A DNA stretch of 64,000 nt from Armillaria gallica (GCA_037576215.1 JBANDB010000007.1:3007001-3071000); one strand, 5' to 3'; counted from the stretch's first letter, positions 1-11,960 are shown. Notes: generated by a model not told the origin, from the sequence alone. Made by a program: numbers and translations.

Positions 1-3000
1 ACGTTTCTTTAAAGATCTTCAGGGAAGGTGCCTGCGACTATCCTCCGATCACACGATCGGCAAGTGAGGACCAAGACGTGTCGGTCGCACCCCAGAGCAG
101 TCTATCGAATATTGTAGATCCTGAAAGTCAGGATACCTCAGACTTGTCGGGTCTGCAACCTGAGGAAGTCTCTGCGAGGTCCGTGGAAGATTATTGTGCA
201 ACTGCAGGAAAGGTCGTCGGGGAAACCGTAAAGCCGAATGATTCCTCGGAATGGATCTCTAAATTGATCGATGGTATCGACACTGCAAAGGACATGGTTG
301 ATGCATTCAAGGACGTGAGTAGCTTCGAATCCTTGCGATAAATCTCTAGGACTGATTGATCATTGCCAGCTACACCCCGCTGCTTCAATAGCGTGGGGCA
401 TCATTTCCTCTTGTGTTAATGTAACAACTAGCCTTGTCGGAAGTAGGACGACCAGCTGACCATACTTTGTTTGGATAGATCTTGAAGCAGCGGATAGAAC
501 GAGATAAAACTGTACTCCAGCTGTACGAAACTATGATCATGACTTACAAAGAGGCGAGCGACGACCGCTTGCTGTGGCGGCAAACGCAGTTGGAACCAAT
601 CTATAAATCATTGTTTCAGACCACGAACGAGTGCGGGATGTTCATCAAGGGATATACGAACAAAAACCGCTTCAGTGTGTCCATCGTTTGTTTTAAAACA
701 GTGATATCTAAGACCTATTTCAGAGCGTTTCTTTTCACTGAATGTGACACAGAAAGCAGAAGAATTCATTCAAGGGTTTGCGATTTTACGGGAGCAGTTG
801 AATTCGGGTGTAGTAAAGGACGCACTTGTTGTAACATTGGGTGTCAGAGCCAATGTTGATATACTTGGTACGTCCCTTCGAATTGCTCAAAAACGTGATC
901 TAAACACAATCTGAGTAGCTATGAAGACATTACTCCAGGAACTAAGGCCCAGACAGGAACTTGGTCCCAAATCGACGTGTATGCCCGGTACACGCGTGGA
1001 AACCATCAACTACTTGTTGACCTGGATTACAGACTGCGACAACAGTGTCCTTTGGTGTAGTGGCCTGGCGGGGACGGGCAAAAGCTCGCTTGTCGGCACC
1101 CTCCATAACGTCCTCTGCTTTCACATGAGCGGCCGTAGTCACCTTGCTGCTTTCATTCGTTATGACAGGACGGAATACCGGTACTCATCGGAACTCATCA
1201 CGTCCCTTGCCTACTCTTTGGGCATGTTCGATCAGCGCATAGGCAATGCCATTGCTAAAGCTTTGGCTGCACGGCGCACCGCAGCTAAAATGCCAGCATC
1301 CGAAGCACGTAACCAATTTCGACTGCTCTTGCAGGAGCCATTGGAGACGATTCTAGAATTACAAGATGAAGGGCCTTTGGTTGTCATCATTGACGGTCTT
1401 GATGAAAGTAACGTGTCGAAAGAGTTGCTGGAACTGCTTGCGGATGGGTTCGGGCCGACACTGCCATTCGTGAGGCTCATTGTCTCTAGTCGGCCCGAGG
1501 AAAGGATTTCTCGTGTTTTCAAGCATCACCAGCAAGTCCATTGCTTTCTGCTTGATACCTCCTCAGACGAGGTGAGACACGATATACGGCACTTCATCCA
1601 GCAAAGGTTTGCCAGCATCGAAGACAAGAGTGTCTGGGGCACATACAATGAGCAAGATGTTGTCACTCGGCTGGCTGCGCGGGCGAGCGGGTTGTTCATA
1701 TGGGCGGTCACAGTCTGTTCATTCTTGTGCAGCCTTCCCAGTCTTCGGAGGCTCAAGGCGTTACTGGAAACTACTATTCCAGCAAATGCAATAGAGGCTC
1801 TGACAATACTATATCAAACCGCGCTGGATACCATCGTATCGGAAGTAGACGGACCAAAGGAAGATATCCAACTATGCATTCGTGCAGTATTAGGCGCCCT
1901 GATTATTCGCAAGTGCAACATGACAGTGCCTATGCTTTCTGAGCTTGTTCTCCAGGAAGAAGACCCTTCAGCGCAGTACATCATTGACAAATTAGGGAGC
2001 GTGGTACAAGAGGGAGATGGGAGTCTGGAGCTTATACACAAGTCCTTTGATGACTTTCTCCGGGATCATGGCAGATGCGGTGACGGATGGTTCATAGACG
2101 TCAAGGAACATGAAAAGGAGCTTGCTCGGCGGTGTGTGTTATCCTTGACAATGTTTTTGAAAAGATCAATGCCACACCACGATCGCCTTGAGAAGGATCA
2201 GGCACAGCGCGATCTTTGGGTACCGTTCCGTTTCAGAGAGGAGGTGCAGACTCCACCCCATGTTGTATTGTCCGAGGGAGAAAGCTACGCTGTGGAAGTT
2301 CACGTGCATCATCTCGACATGCTGATTGAACTTGGGATCGACTCTTACCGTTCCTTGTTTGAGTGTAATTTCTCACTCTGGGTCGAAATCCTTAAAGCAT
2401 TCACTGAATATTATGGAGACACGGATGTTCTCGATAACATCAACCAAGTATTCATCAAGATAATTCCCCTGGTCAACGTAAGTTTCGTGCTCTATATTAT
2501 CAATATACACAACCTCATCGTTACTTCCATCTAGGCTGAAGTTACAGACCAAAGCCTTCGCACATATGTTTATCACGCCTTCTTATTCTTCGAGCGTATC
2601 TACGCACCTGTACGGTACACATCAGTGTATGATGGGATACTCTTGTCACCCTCCGACAACTTCATTTGCAGAGGCAGGGAAGGCTGTGGTATCGATGCCC
2701 CTTTTGACAAGGAACGCCTGCTAGCTGTTATATTTTGGGATGCAGGCGACGACGGTCAGAGCTTGTCTGTATTTCAAAGCTCTCGCTATATTCGATCTGA
2801 ATCCACGGCATCCACTGATACTGACGAAATTCTCGAAGTTGACAGTCCTGTGCTGTTCAATGTTGACACAGGGAAGATAGCGGAACCGACATCTGCATCG
2901 ACACTTTGCTTTCCCGATTTGCAATTACCATTCTACATCCAGTTTTCCTATGAGCAGATGGATGCCAGTGCTCAGATCATTAGGCTCGCGCAATCGATGT

Positions 3001-3964
3001 ATAGGTTCAAGTTCTCTCATCTTACTGGTATACAATACGAAGTCATTACGAGGCGCGACAGCCTTCATGATGATTGTGGCCACAGCACTGACAGCGGTAT
3101 CAGCTGGATCATGTTTATCTCTATCGCCAATACTCAGACCTCTCACTGCGACAATTACCTGTTTCTTGGGTGGAGCGGCAGTTGCAATATAGTTCAATAT
3201 GCACAGGGATTTTTCATCATTGATAAGGATTTAGGTTCGACATTTAAAGTTGAGCCAGGTACTACTGCTGGTACCAAGAAATGGATAACCCTGGATGGTT
3301 GCAAAAATATGCATGGGTTCACTGTCATGGAAGATGGATCTAGGCTACTAGGATGGACGGTAGCCACAGACACGATATTGTTACGAGAGTGGGAAACATC
3401 AATGGGTACTCTATGCTCCAACCACATACACGGCAGGTTATAGTCTTTGTCATCTTTACAACGATATTGACCATCTGGGATACAGGTTTTCCTGGTTTCA
3501 AAGTGGATGGCAAGTGGATTTATGCCGTTATGCGTGATAATGGTAAAGTTAACCATATTCAAGTTTACGATATTCGTTGCCAAATGTCGCCCGACGGCTC
3601 AAAGGTAGCCATCACCGTCGATACCGATGAGGCAAGGTCGCAGACATACATATTGGGAATCACGTCCAGATCTGGTATGGGTAGTATCACGGACCCTATA
3701 GACGTCGTCGAAAATGTGTGCGACTTGGTGTGGTTTCCTGATAGCAAAAAAATTGCCTACCTTCGAGATCGGGAATATGACGAAGATACGGAGCAGTGGG
3801 CGTGGGATGTTGTTGTTCGACGTCCTGCGAGCAGACAAAGCACACTGATTCACCATCCGGTACACGTTTTCGAACACCGTCGAATATTTGTCACTGCCGA
3901 TGGGTGCAGGCTTATTACTCAGACCGGCCAAAGATTCATGACATGGGACGTTTCGGATTTATAG
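1..3964 (+). CDS. NACHT-domain NLR-like STAND protein (5' partial)
   Basis: Predicted NTP-switch (STAND/NLR) protein of the fungal NACHT type. Such proteins are thought to act in non-self or stress sensing; the role here is inferred. The frame is open to the window edge, so the N-terminus lies outside. My exon model is 1-314, 479-674, 724-867, 919-2477, 2535-3405 and 3486-3964. The first four introns have GT-AG ends and keep frame; three of them are 49-57 nt and the first is 164 nt. The last intron (3406-3485, 80 nt) is the least certain, because a frame change is needed near 3405-3486. Seen: a helical N-terminal region, a Walker A motif GLAGTGKSS near 1063-1090, a Walker B-like segment VVIIDGLDES near 1380-1409, the sensor-like SSRPEER near 1485-1505, and the ASGLFIWA motif near 1684-1707. 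The part after 2535 looks beta-rich, like a propeller, but I see no clean WD40 repeats. No internal stop occurs in this model. Confidence 0.85.
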
Positions 3965-4284
3965 AATATTTGTCTGTATTCAATATTGTACGGTACATCT
4001 ACCTCACTGGCGCTCCCCTGGCACCACGATTCGAAAATCATTGAGCGCCAATCAAGATTCAAGCATTAGGAAATAAACCATACCGAAATTCAAGTTCAAT
4101 TTAATTGAACGTTGTCTCCTGAACTTAGGAGACGACAATTGCAATAGTTCATCATAGCATAGATACACCCAGGATCGCGGTGCCAAGCTCTGATAGTATT
4201 GCACAAGTAGTCACCAAGGTTTAAGCAGTGGTTTCCCTACAGTGTGTAAACACATGGAAACAAACGAGGCGAAGTAAAAGACGA
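3965..4284. other. Intergenic, downstream of the NLR-like gene
   Basis: Probable 3' flank of the NLR-like gene. No gene, RNA or repeat is recognisable. The short palindrome-like stretch near 4100-4140 is not distinctive. Confidence 0.4.
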
Positions 4285-4957
4285 ACTTGTCGTGTGATGC
4301 TACCTTGGCCTTCTTTTCGGAGACGCGCTTATGAGAGCACTGAGAAATTGATTAGTCAAAGGGAAAACTGAAGTAGAAACAGAATACTCACTCATACTCA
4401 GACTTTTGCTCCTTCTTGTGCTCCAATTTTCTGCGCTTGCCAACGGACCGGAGGTGACGGTGGCGCTGAAGACGGATGGGAGTAACAAGACGCTGGATCT
4501 TGGAAGTCTTTGTGTAAGGCTTCGTGTTCTTCTTCCCACTCTTCACCTCCCGATGGATAACGTGCTTGCGGACATCATCCTCCTTTGACCAGTTGAACAT
4601 CTTGTGGATGTTTGTTGCCCGCTTGAGACCCAGGCGCTTGGGAAGGATGGTGTCAGTGAGGCCGGGGATTTCTGAATTTGCATCAGTACAAATAGAAAAC
4701 GAAGATAAAAGTGTACATACCAGCATCTCCCTGCTTCACGATGACCAAACTCAACACAGCGATATCTGGGCCTATGCATCCCCGTACAGACTCTCGCTTC
4801 CTCTCACCCGTCCGGCGAGTGTCTGTCAGCCAACAATAGACGAACACGGTAGGGTAGAAGGACACCCTGCTTCATCGGTGAACCCTCCTTGTCGTTTCTT
4901 CCAGTAATCCAAATGTATCCCTTGAGCTCGTCAGGAATGCTTCGACCTAGGGCGTTG
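4285..4957 (-). pseudogene. RPS6: Ribosomal protein eS6 pseudogene
   Basis: Degenerate copy of small-subunit ribosomal protein eS6. Conserved eS6 blocks can be read on the minus strand: [17 protein letters not shown] and [16 protein letters not shown] (about 4930-4820), [15 protein letters not shown] and LVIVKQGDA (about 4810-4722), then [23 protein letters not shown] and KIQRLVTP (4671 down to about 4400), then KRVSEKKAKVAS. Two introns are kept: 4720-4672 (49 nt, GT-AG) and one near 4394-4344. A processed copy is therefore unlikely. Signs of decay: the N-terminal part of eS6 is absent. The reading frame shifts near 4815, between RLLLAD and RRTGERKR, with loss of the intervening conserved segment. 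A residue is missing in the GCI-GPD block, and several conserved Arg and Pro positions are replaced. The true eS6 gene must lie elsewhere. Confidence 0.8.
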
Positions 4958-5024
4958 GGATGCTATTGGCATATAGGCACGCTTGGTTTTTGAGTCTGAC
5001 CGCTAAGACCGCTGAGAAGGAAAG

Positions 5025-5081
5025 AAGAGGAACGAAGAGGAATGGAGAGAAACGAAGAGGAATGAAGAGGAACGAAGTCAG
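5025..5081. repeat. GA-rich simple tandem repeat
   Basis: Irregular tandem array of units like GAAGAGGAAC/GAAGAGGAATG. It lies where the missing 5' part of the eS6 copy would be expected, so repeat expansion or a rearrangement may mark the truncation point (inference). Confidence 0.7.
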
Positions 5082-5089
5082 AGGCGAGT

Positions 5090-6310
5090 CGGCGTGCGGA
5101 CTGGATGAACCCGGGCTGAGTTGTCTCTGCCATCCCGTTTCTTCAACTCTCATTTATAGTAGGCTAGCCTCTGCTTTACGGTGACACGCTCAGATGATTG
5201 CTCAAGTGAGTGCGAGGTTCGCTCCTCTGTTCTGACCTTGTACGACACCATGACTAGAGATAATCTTCTGCGCTTTCAGCATGTCTTCCTCCTTTTCTGC
5301 TCCTACCCTCGGGTCTGGTCAGCGGTCGTTGATGTCCGGCGACTCCTTGGTGATGCGCCTGCCTACGCGTTATGGAAACTCTGGGACAATTCCGGTCACC
5401 AGTGCTTAGCACTCATGCTCCGTACCAGCGAGCGAATCGAGTCGGGACAAATGTTCCGCTGTCGTGCCTGGCGTCTCATACAGCTTTGAACCCGTGTTTC
5501 TTCATTGCATTTGTCGGTCAGGCGTTTCCCACTTCCCGATTTTCTCTCTTCTGTTCTTTATCCATAGCTTTGGCAAGATGTCCACGAAACGGTTTGCATG
5601 TTGACCTTCCTCGTTGAGGAGTTGGACTGCTCTTATTGCTTCTGGCTGGTGTAACCTTCTCTTTTAGAATTGTTTACGATGTATAGTATCTGGAGTAAGA
5701 TGAACAGCTGCAAGACTTTGACGCGAAGGCGACACGGTACAGGTGAGTACAGTTCACTATAACCGCGTTTGATGCATAATAAATGGCAGTCGATCTAGAT
5801 ACCGATACTCGAATACGTGAAAAGCGGAATGTGCTACAGTGGGACGAATACGTGACAAACTAAAGTCTGCCTGTCAATTACATATGCTGTATACTTCTGT
5901 TGCGGACGCCGATGTGATGCTTCTGCAAGAAATGACAGCACCGGGATGGCCTAGATTTCGACATATATATCACGATCTTTCAATATGGAATAGAGCCATT
6001 CTCTTTGCTTGGGAAGACCTCAAACACCACAGTGCTATCCTCAACACAATATTCCTTCCCTAATGAAATACGTAGCATTTCGAAGTATGTGAGATGGAAA
6101 TTGAATATTGAGATCATTTTCGCACATAATCCCTCTAAGCACGGCAGTATAACGTCGCGTTTCGTCTTAATTGCACCTTGTCCGCGTGTAATCGATTCTC
6201 AACAGCAGAGAACTCTTTTCCTGTAATCAGCGCTTAGCCCTACCGCGAAGCGAGTCTCAAGGATTCTTTTTAATCACTCTTTTTCCAAAAGAAAAATACC
6301 AAAAATGCTG
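5090..6310. other. Gene-less stretch
   Basis: Short open frames on both strands, none with a recognisable domain, plausible splice structure or conserved motif. I see nothing I can name. Confidence 0.4.
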
Positions 6311-6322
6311 CTTCCAAATACA

Positions 6323-6384
6323 TAAATCTCGTATGGGACTCGAACCTAGGTATACTGACTATGCGAATATACCACTTGAGAGTT
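6323..6384 (-). ncRNA. Short tRNA-like element
   Basis: The minus strand carries a B-box-like segment GGTTCGAGTCCCA preceded by an A-box-like segment GTGGTATATTCGC. At about 57-62 nt it is shorter than a tRNA, and no normal anticodon arm can be drawn. A six-base complement (GGTATA/TATACC) spans the A-box region instead. T-rich sequence follows on the minus strand near 6270-6310 and could stop RNA polymerase III. Probably a tRNA remnant or a SINE head. A similar B-box, GGCTCGAGTCCCATAC, occurs on the minus strand near 7755-7775. Confidence 0.35.
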
Positions 6385-6509
6385 GGGGTATATGTTCGTT
6401 GATATCGCTCAAGTGACGGCCGGACTCGGACATGTACATGAATGTTTGGTCCCACAATGGTGTACTTACTAGAAGAATAATGCGCTGTGAAGCAAAGGAA
6501 CAAAAAACA

Positions 6510-6622
6510 CAACATACGCCCTCTTGACTGCCAGGAGGGCGTATGGTGCGATCTCTCTTGTTGGGAATCGAACCCAACATGAGCAAGCGACGTAGACGCT
6601 TCGCCAGTACGCCACCAGAGAG
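6510..6622 (-). repeat. tRNA-like element with downstream hairpin, copy 1
   Basis: First of three related elements on the minus strand. From 6622 down to 6553 it reads as a tRNA-like body: a 5' CTCTCTG end, A-box-like TGGCGTACTGGCG, B-box GGGTTCGATTCCC inside a TTGGG/CCCAA T-arm, and a 3' end complementary to the 5' end. The D-arm is poor and the anticodon loop lacks the usual T33, so a working tRNA is doubtful. A hairpin follows directly, with a perfect 9-bp stem TACGCCCTC/GAGGGCGTA (6515-6523 with 6535-6543), and then a T-rich run. Likely a tRNA-derived SINE-type element. Confidence 0.55.
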
Positions 6623-6949
6623 TTCTTACTACTGTAACGGGTTTTACTGTGAGCCGACCATTTTTTATGCAAGTAAACGGTGCGTAGTTCATTGAGAATA
6701 CATTAAAGAGAGAGTCAACGCCGCTGAGCCACACTGATTCTCTGGAGGAATTTCCGGAGGAGTGGGAGCCTGCATACGAGAGCCGAAGAGGAACTGGAAT
6801 TCACAGGACGAAATGAATAACGAGAATCCGGAATGTGTATATTGACAGATAAATCAATCAACTAGAAGAAAGTACGCAGTAAAGCATACCGTCTAAGGCA
6901 TCTGCCATTGAATGCAGGACGACATGACCCGTCCAAGCAAAAGTCTCGC

Positions 6950-7054
6950 AACGCACACCCTTCTGCCCTTGGGAGGGCGCGCGCTCCGATCTCTCTGGCT
7001 GGGAGTCGAACCCAATCTTCGCAGCCCGCGCTTCGCCGATATGCCAACAGAGAG
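6950..7054 (-). repeat. tRNA-like element with downstream hairpin, copy 2
   Basis: Same layout as the element at 6510-6622. The body runs 7054-6991 with a perfect 7-bp terminal pairing (CTCTCTG/CAGAGAG), the A-box-like TGGCATATCGGCG and the B-box GGGTTCGACTCCC. The downstream hairpin is imperfect in DNA, but several of its mismatches become G-U pairs in a minus-strand RNA. The flanking sequence is otherwise different from copy 1, so this is a dispersed unit and not a recent tandem copy. Confidence 0.55.
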
Positions 7055-7914
7055 CTGAGTACTTTCAGTGTCGTTGGTTACTTATCGCCGTGGTGGTTCG
7101 TTCAGTTAAATGATCCGCATATATGAAATACATGCAGCCTTGAGAGTCTATAAGGTAGATGGATCTTGAAATCCATAGCTTAAAGTCACAGTCGTTTTCG
7201 TTTGAAAAGCGTCGCATATTGTCAGAAGATGGAAAATGCTACACGCGTCACATAAGAAATCGATAGGTATGAGGCCGACGATGAAATGAGTCGCGAGGTT
7301 CAGAAAGAACCACTGAATACGAGGGCTTGCCCAGGACTACGAGGGTAGTCTGTGTTCCCGATGATCAGGACAGAAGAAGCCTGATGCAAAAGCTTCACAA
7401 TAAACGCCTTACCACATTGAGAAGTTGTGGTGTACCCCCCACGCACGGAATTGAGCCCAGCGACAGGAAGTGACAAGGACAGTTCTCTGAGAAGCCATCA
7501 AAGAGTTGATGCGGGTCCTGCAGTGGATTATATCAGAGCCAGCTTATTATGCACGTAAAGACACCGTCGAAGATGAGAGTGCGGGCCAGAAACCGAGGCT
7601 GGCGCTATGGAAGCTTGCAATTCCGAAGAGAATTGGAAGAAGATAAGAATGAGGCTCGCTGATGAAAAAAAAAAATAGGGTGCAATGAGCTAGCTAAATG
7701 CGAAGCGAAAAGATGAAACCTACTCATCCGGGACTACACGCCAATACCTCTCGAGAAAAATAAATGTATGGGACTCGAGCCAGTTCTGCCCGAGATGAGA
7801 ATTGGTGTATTGACGCCGAAGGAATACAACGAATAACTAGACTTGAAATGGGTCGTCGAGCCGGAAATTGGAACAGAGAGAGGATTCGGCCTAGTAAAAA
7901 AACCATGCGCAACA
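7055..7914. other. Gene-less stretch between tRNA-like elements
   Basis: No coding sequence recognised. It holds a poly-A run near 7665 and an isolated B-box-like segment on the minus strand near 7755-7775. Confidence 0.35.
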
Positions 7915-8026
7915 CACGCCCTCCCTTCTGAATCTTAGGGAGGGCGCGCGCTGCGATGCCTCTTGCTGGGACTCGAACACAGCTCGTGAAGCGAATGTCA
8001 CGCGTCCCCGGTATGTCAACAGAGAG
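7915..8026 (-). repeat. tRNA-like element with downstream hairpin, copy 3
   Basis: Third related element. The body runs 8026-7959 with A-box-like TGACATACCGGGG and B-box TGTTCGAGTCCCA; its ends pair less well than in copy 2. The downstream hairpin has a perfect 10-bp stem CGCCCTCCCT/AGGGAGGGCG (7917-7926 with 7937-7946). Stem bases differ from copy 1 while pairing is kept, which suggests the structure matters or was inherited from a structured source. Confidence 0.55.
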
Positions 8027-8029
8027 CTG

Positions 8030-10900
8030 ACGGGATGAAGCTTCGTTCGCATTACATGGCATCGTTCATGTAAACGCGGAAGCTCATGAACGCTGTGCCC
8101 CACGCCGAGGGTGTACAATTGAGTCGATACGGAAGAGCGGCGGTGAGTCGAAAGACGGATGGAGAAGTCGTTAGTTTGAAGATAGCCGGTAAAGGTGGCT
8201 CGTTCAACAGCGGAGGTTCACTGATCTAGTAGAAAAATCTTCGCAGAGATCGTGTCGGATATGGCGATGTCGAACGTTACCCGGGAATGTCGTCGACGTG
8301 AACTGATAGCTTGCACGGCTGATGGAGGGAGGGAGGGAGAAAGCGATGCGAGTTGCGGATCATATCCAGAAGAATTTGGCGTGCGCGGATGGACGGTTGC
8401 GCATGAGACTCGTACGTCGGTGAGAGAACATGGCGATAAGGAATAATGGCGATCTGAGGCTCGGTGGAGCTTTTAGGGAACCCGCGATATGGGCAGGTTG
8501 TATGGGCAATTCTGGGTGTTGGTCGTTGCTCGATCAAGTCCGATAGAGGTTGACGTTGAGGGTCGTTGAGCCTTTCGCCCCAAATGACGACTATGCAAGT
8601 CCTCCGAGAAGGAGAAGACGCCTATTCTTTCGTTCCCTGGGCATCAGTCACAGCTACTTGGTCCGAACGCGAGGATTCTATGAACACTAATTCCTCCTGC
8701 TTTTCAAATTCCAGATCCTCCTCTCGCTCCTTAAAATGCCATACGCGGATGCATGGGTCGATAGGAAGTTTCAGGTGATCGCAAACCTATGAGATTGGGG
8801 TTAAGGCCGAGGTTTGTTCGGGGAAGGGAGATATGGCTACATATGTACAGTCGCCGGAAAACTGTAAGTCGTCTCACAGACAACCTATACGGGATGGTAG
8901 TCGATTATATGACATAGGCAGGCGAGTGCGTGGGTAACAGGCGGGAAAGCTGGTAGCACGACGTGTTGATTTCACGAGATAGAATCAGCTATCAGAGAGA
9001 GATCCATCTTCCGCTGCAGGAAAAGCGATAGTCTGCATACGCGCGTCAATCAAACAAGGATGAAAGGATGACAGTCGACATACTGCACAAAATTGGTTTC
9101 TTCGGGATGACGTCCAGAGCGAGGGTCATGGAGAGCGAGTGTACACATCCAACCGCGAGTATTATGGTCCCCAAAAACGGGAGCATGTGCCTTTTCTACC
9201 ACTCAAGAGGTCGGTGGCCGTGTGCGGATACCGGGGTGCGGTCCGGAGTCCGAAAGTCTGAAATGTCGACCGTTTGCCATCCTCTCGCTCATCCTTAAGC
9301 ACATCACTGGCGCCCTCGTAAACCCACCTAAACCGACGATGATTTCTTTCGACCTTTCCGACAATAGACCGCGTTGACATGTACCTCCCTGCCGGCCCTC
9401 TCTGGAGTACAATTTACACGGAGCCTTCGACAAGATTCTGTGGCACATGGAAGAGCAACTCGGATAGCGAGACTTACTGCCGGCTCCCTCGTTGATGTTG
9501 GCGTCGGACATATTGGGTTTATCACACACGGCTGCCCAAGTCACTCTGAGTCAGAGCGAGCGCCGACCATCGAGCTCCTCATGGCTCTGTCGCACATAGA
9601 TGCTTCTTGGTGCGTTATTCATTCTCAGGCGCTTATATGCTATTGAGATCATCTTTAGTATGCATAGCCTGTGCACCTATCTAGCACGCACTGTCAGCTC
9701 ACCTCGGCGTAACCTTATTGATGCTCGCCCCAATTCACGTTGCATCTGCGACAAATGCTCTTCGGCTCTCGAGCTACGATCCTTCCCATAGACCAGGATC
9801 ACTGAAGCCATGGCTCAGTACTTCTGCGACCCATATGAAAGAGCATTTGAACGTGAATGCGTCGTTGGTCCACTGGCGTATATTCACTGACCCCTTCCCA
9901 GGCGGCTTTTGCTCGTTTTATTATGGTTCCTCCTTCCGTTAGCCTTTATTTCTGTATCCATGATATTCCGCCCGTCCGCTCGACAACCCATCGCGAAATA
10001 GAACACACCATCATCGACCATAGTCACCTTGCCACTTGACGCTACCATCGACTATCGTAGACTTGCAAAAAAAAAAATACCATGAAGACTATTCGTTCAT
10101 TTGGAAACCGGCGACTATCCGCTCATCTTTCTGGATAGCGACTACCGAGCACATGCCATTTCTGGTACACATCTCCAGAGGCACGATGGCGTCGCCAGTT
10201 CAAGAAAAAGACGGACGCGTCCTGTGTATGCCTATTCTCGGCAACATCTTCGAGTGATCCTCCTAAAAGCTCTGCACCACTTTGGTCTTTGCGAACATGC
10301 GTAGCAATAACTTTTGCTTCGCAGACGCTTTCTGCAAGCGGGAGAGTGATGTTGATCCTCTGCATAATCGAGCGTTGTGGGTGCATAAGTCTCCTTGTAG
10401 TGCGTACCCTATTCTTATAAAGTGCGCGCTCTGTTTGATTGGTAGATTTGGGTGCGTGGACATGTCTTTTACGTGCAGCTATGGACACAGTCGACGATTT
10501 CAGCCTAGACGGGCCTTAAATTTTGAAGAGAAGTTCCGTTGGTCAGTCTCAGTATGGTCTACTACTTGGTTATTCACTAACAGCCCATTAAGGTTTCCAC
10601 GGAGTCGGGCGTCCCACACGGCTCATGATTGGGATGGGTCACTCTGGGACCTGTTCAAGCCTGCATCGCCAGTGCGAGGCCTCCAAGTTACCGTTGTGCT
10701 TCCTTGCCGACCTTGAAACTGCAGCACCAAGCCTTCAAGCCAGAAGTTCACTCCTGCACCCGAAGTTGCCTGCGAAATCATTGCTTTTTGATATCGTGCA
10801 CCCAAGTTTTGCGGTATTTTTCCGTCCGCTGCTAAAACTCTGCTCTCTACCAGAAGGCGAATCCTAGATGTCCAGGCTGATGACTTGGATCAAGAGATCT
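8030..10900. other. Long gene-less stretch
   Basis: Many short overlapping open frames on both strands, all unlike known proteins and without supported introns. Simple features only: a GGGA run near 8325-8340 and a nine-base A run near 10067. No RNA gene, promoter or mobile element can be supported. Confidence 0.4.
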
Positions 10901-10904
10901 TCCT

Positions 10905-11590
10905 CGATGTCCTGAAAAAAGAAAGGATTTCCCCTGGAGTCTCACTGGGGAGAAATCAACCAAAGGTATGACTTGAAATAATAAACAAATTGCAATAAAA
11001 TAGAGTATTTGTCCTTGTCTCTCCAGCTCAAAAAGATCTTTTAGGAAAGGGTGATTTTCTAGATCTATGTTTCTATGTCTTTTCAAAGAATAAATAGACC
11101 AAACATTTGACATTCTAAGAATATAATGTAAGGTCATAAAAAGAGAAAGAAACCCCCTTATTACAACATTTCTTCCAGTCAAAGAATGATCCAAAGATTG
11201 CTACACAAATGGCAGTTCTTTGGGTAAAAGAACATGTGTTTTTGGAAGAATTTTGCTGAAATACTCCAAAGAGGGAAATGTTCGAAAAATTGACACTTTT
11301 TGTTACTTCTGTTTTGCACTTTTTTACAAGCTTATAGGGCCTATAGAATGACAATTTTCTTGTCTTTGATTGAAAAATATGAAATGGGAATAATCAATGT
11401 AATATTGCATATATACCAATTGGTAAGATATCAAGGAGATATGAGCACAATTCATAATTATATGGCTCAGAAGATGCCGAATAATAATGACCATACAATC
11501 AAGTATTTTAGGTTCAAAATTACTATCCATTTTAGGAAGATTCTCTGGCCATTTTTTAGAATAAAAAATAGTCCTGTGGATTCAGATGTC
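10905..11590. other. AT-rich island
   Basis: About 680 bp that is clearly richer in A and T than the flanks, with sharp edges. Open frames on the minus strand are short and rich in Phe, Leu and Ser, and none is recognised. It could be inserted foreign or organellar DNA, or an old AT-rich element. Confidence 0.5.
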
Positions 11591-11714
11591 TAGACATCCA
11601 GATATGGGTATATTTGATGTCAGCACCTGTCCACAGACATCCAAATGATCCTTCAAGGACGTCCTGGACACCGACAACACTGTTGCATATGTGTCTGGAC
11701 ACAGCATCTATGAT

Positions 11715-11960
11715 CCTCTCCTTTGCTTTACCCATTGTTTCATGATGGCAGTATTTCCTTGTCTGTATCACAGGATTTATTCCACTGTGTACACGATTCG
11801 TAAATACTTTTATCCCAAGAAACCAGTAGAATGCACGGACCTAATAAGTAAGAACCTGTGTCTGAGTTAATGTGCGCGTGCCATGACCGTATGGCTCACC
11901 CACCTTTGAAGATGCTGCTCTCTTCATGTTAACTTGACAAAACTCACAGCGACACTGTCG
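11715..11960 (+). repeat. Dispersed repeat R1, partial copy
   Basis: Carries the 3' portion of R1: the block ending in ATTCCACTGTGTACACG, then AAGAACCTGTGTCTGAGTTA, then CTCTCTTCATGTTAACTTGAC. Matching blocks occur near 14300-14510 and 27515-27715. The conserved 5' part of R1 is missing here. Confidence 0.7.

Noticed and set aside
6553..6622. Functional nuclear tRNA gene
   Set aside because: The D-arm is weak, position 33 of the drawn anticodon loop is not T, and three diverged copies share a non-tRNA tail. A tRNA-derived repeat fits better.
10905..11590. Mitochondrial DNA insertion (NUMT)
   Set aside because: No recognisable mitochondrial protein, rRNA or tRNA could be read. Composition alone is not enough.
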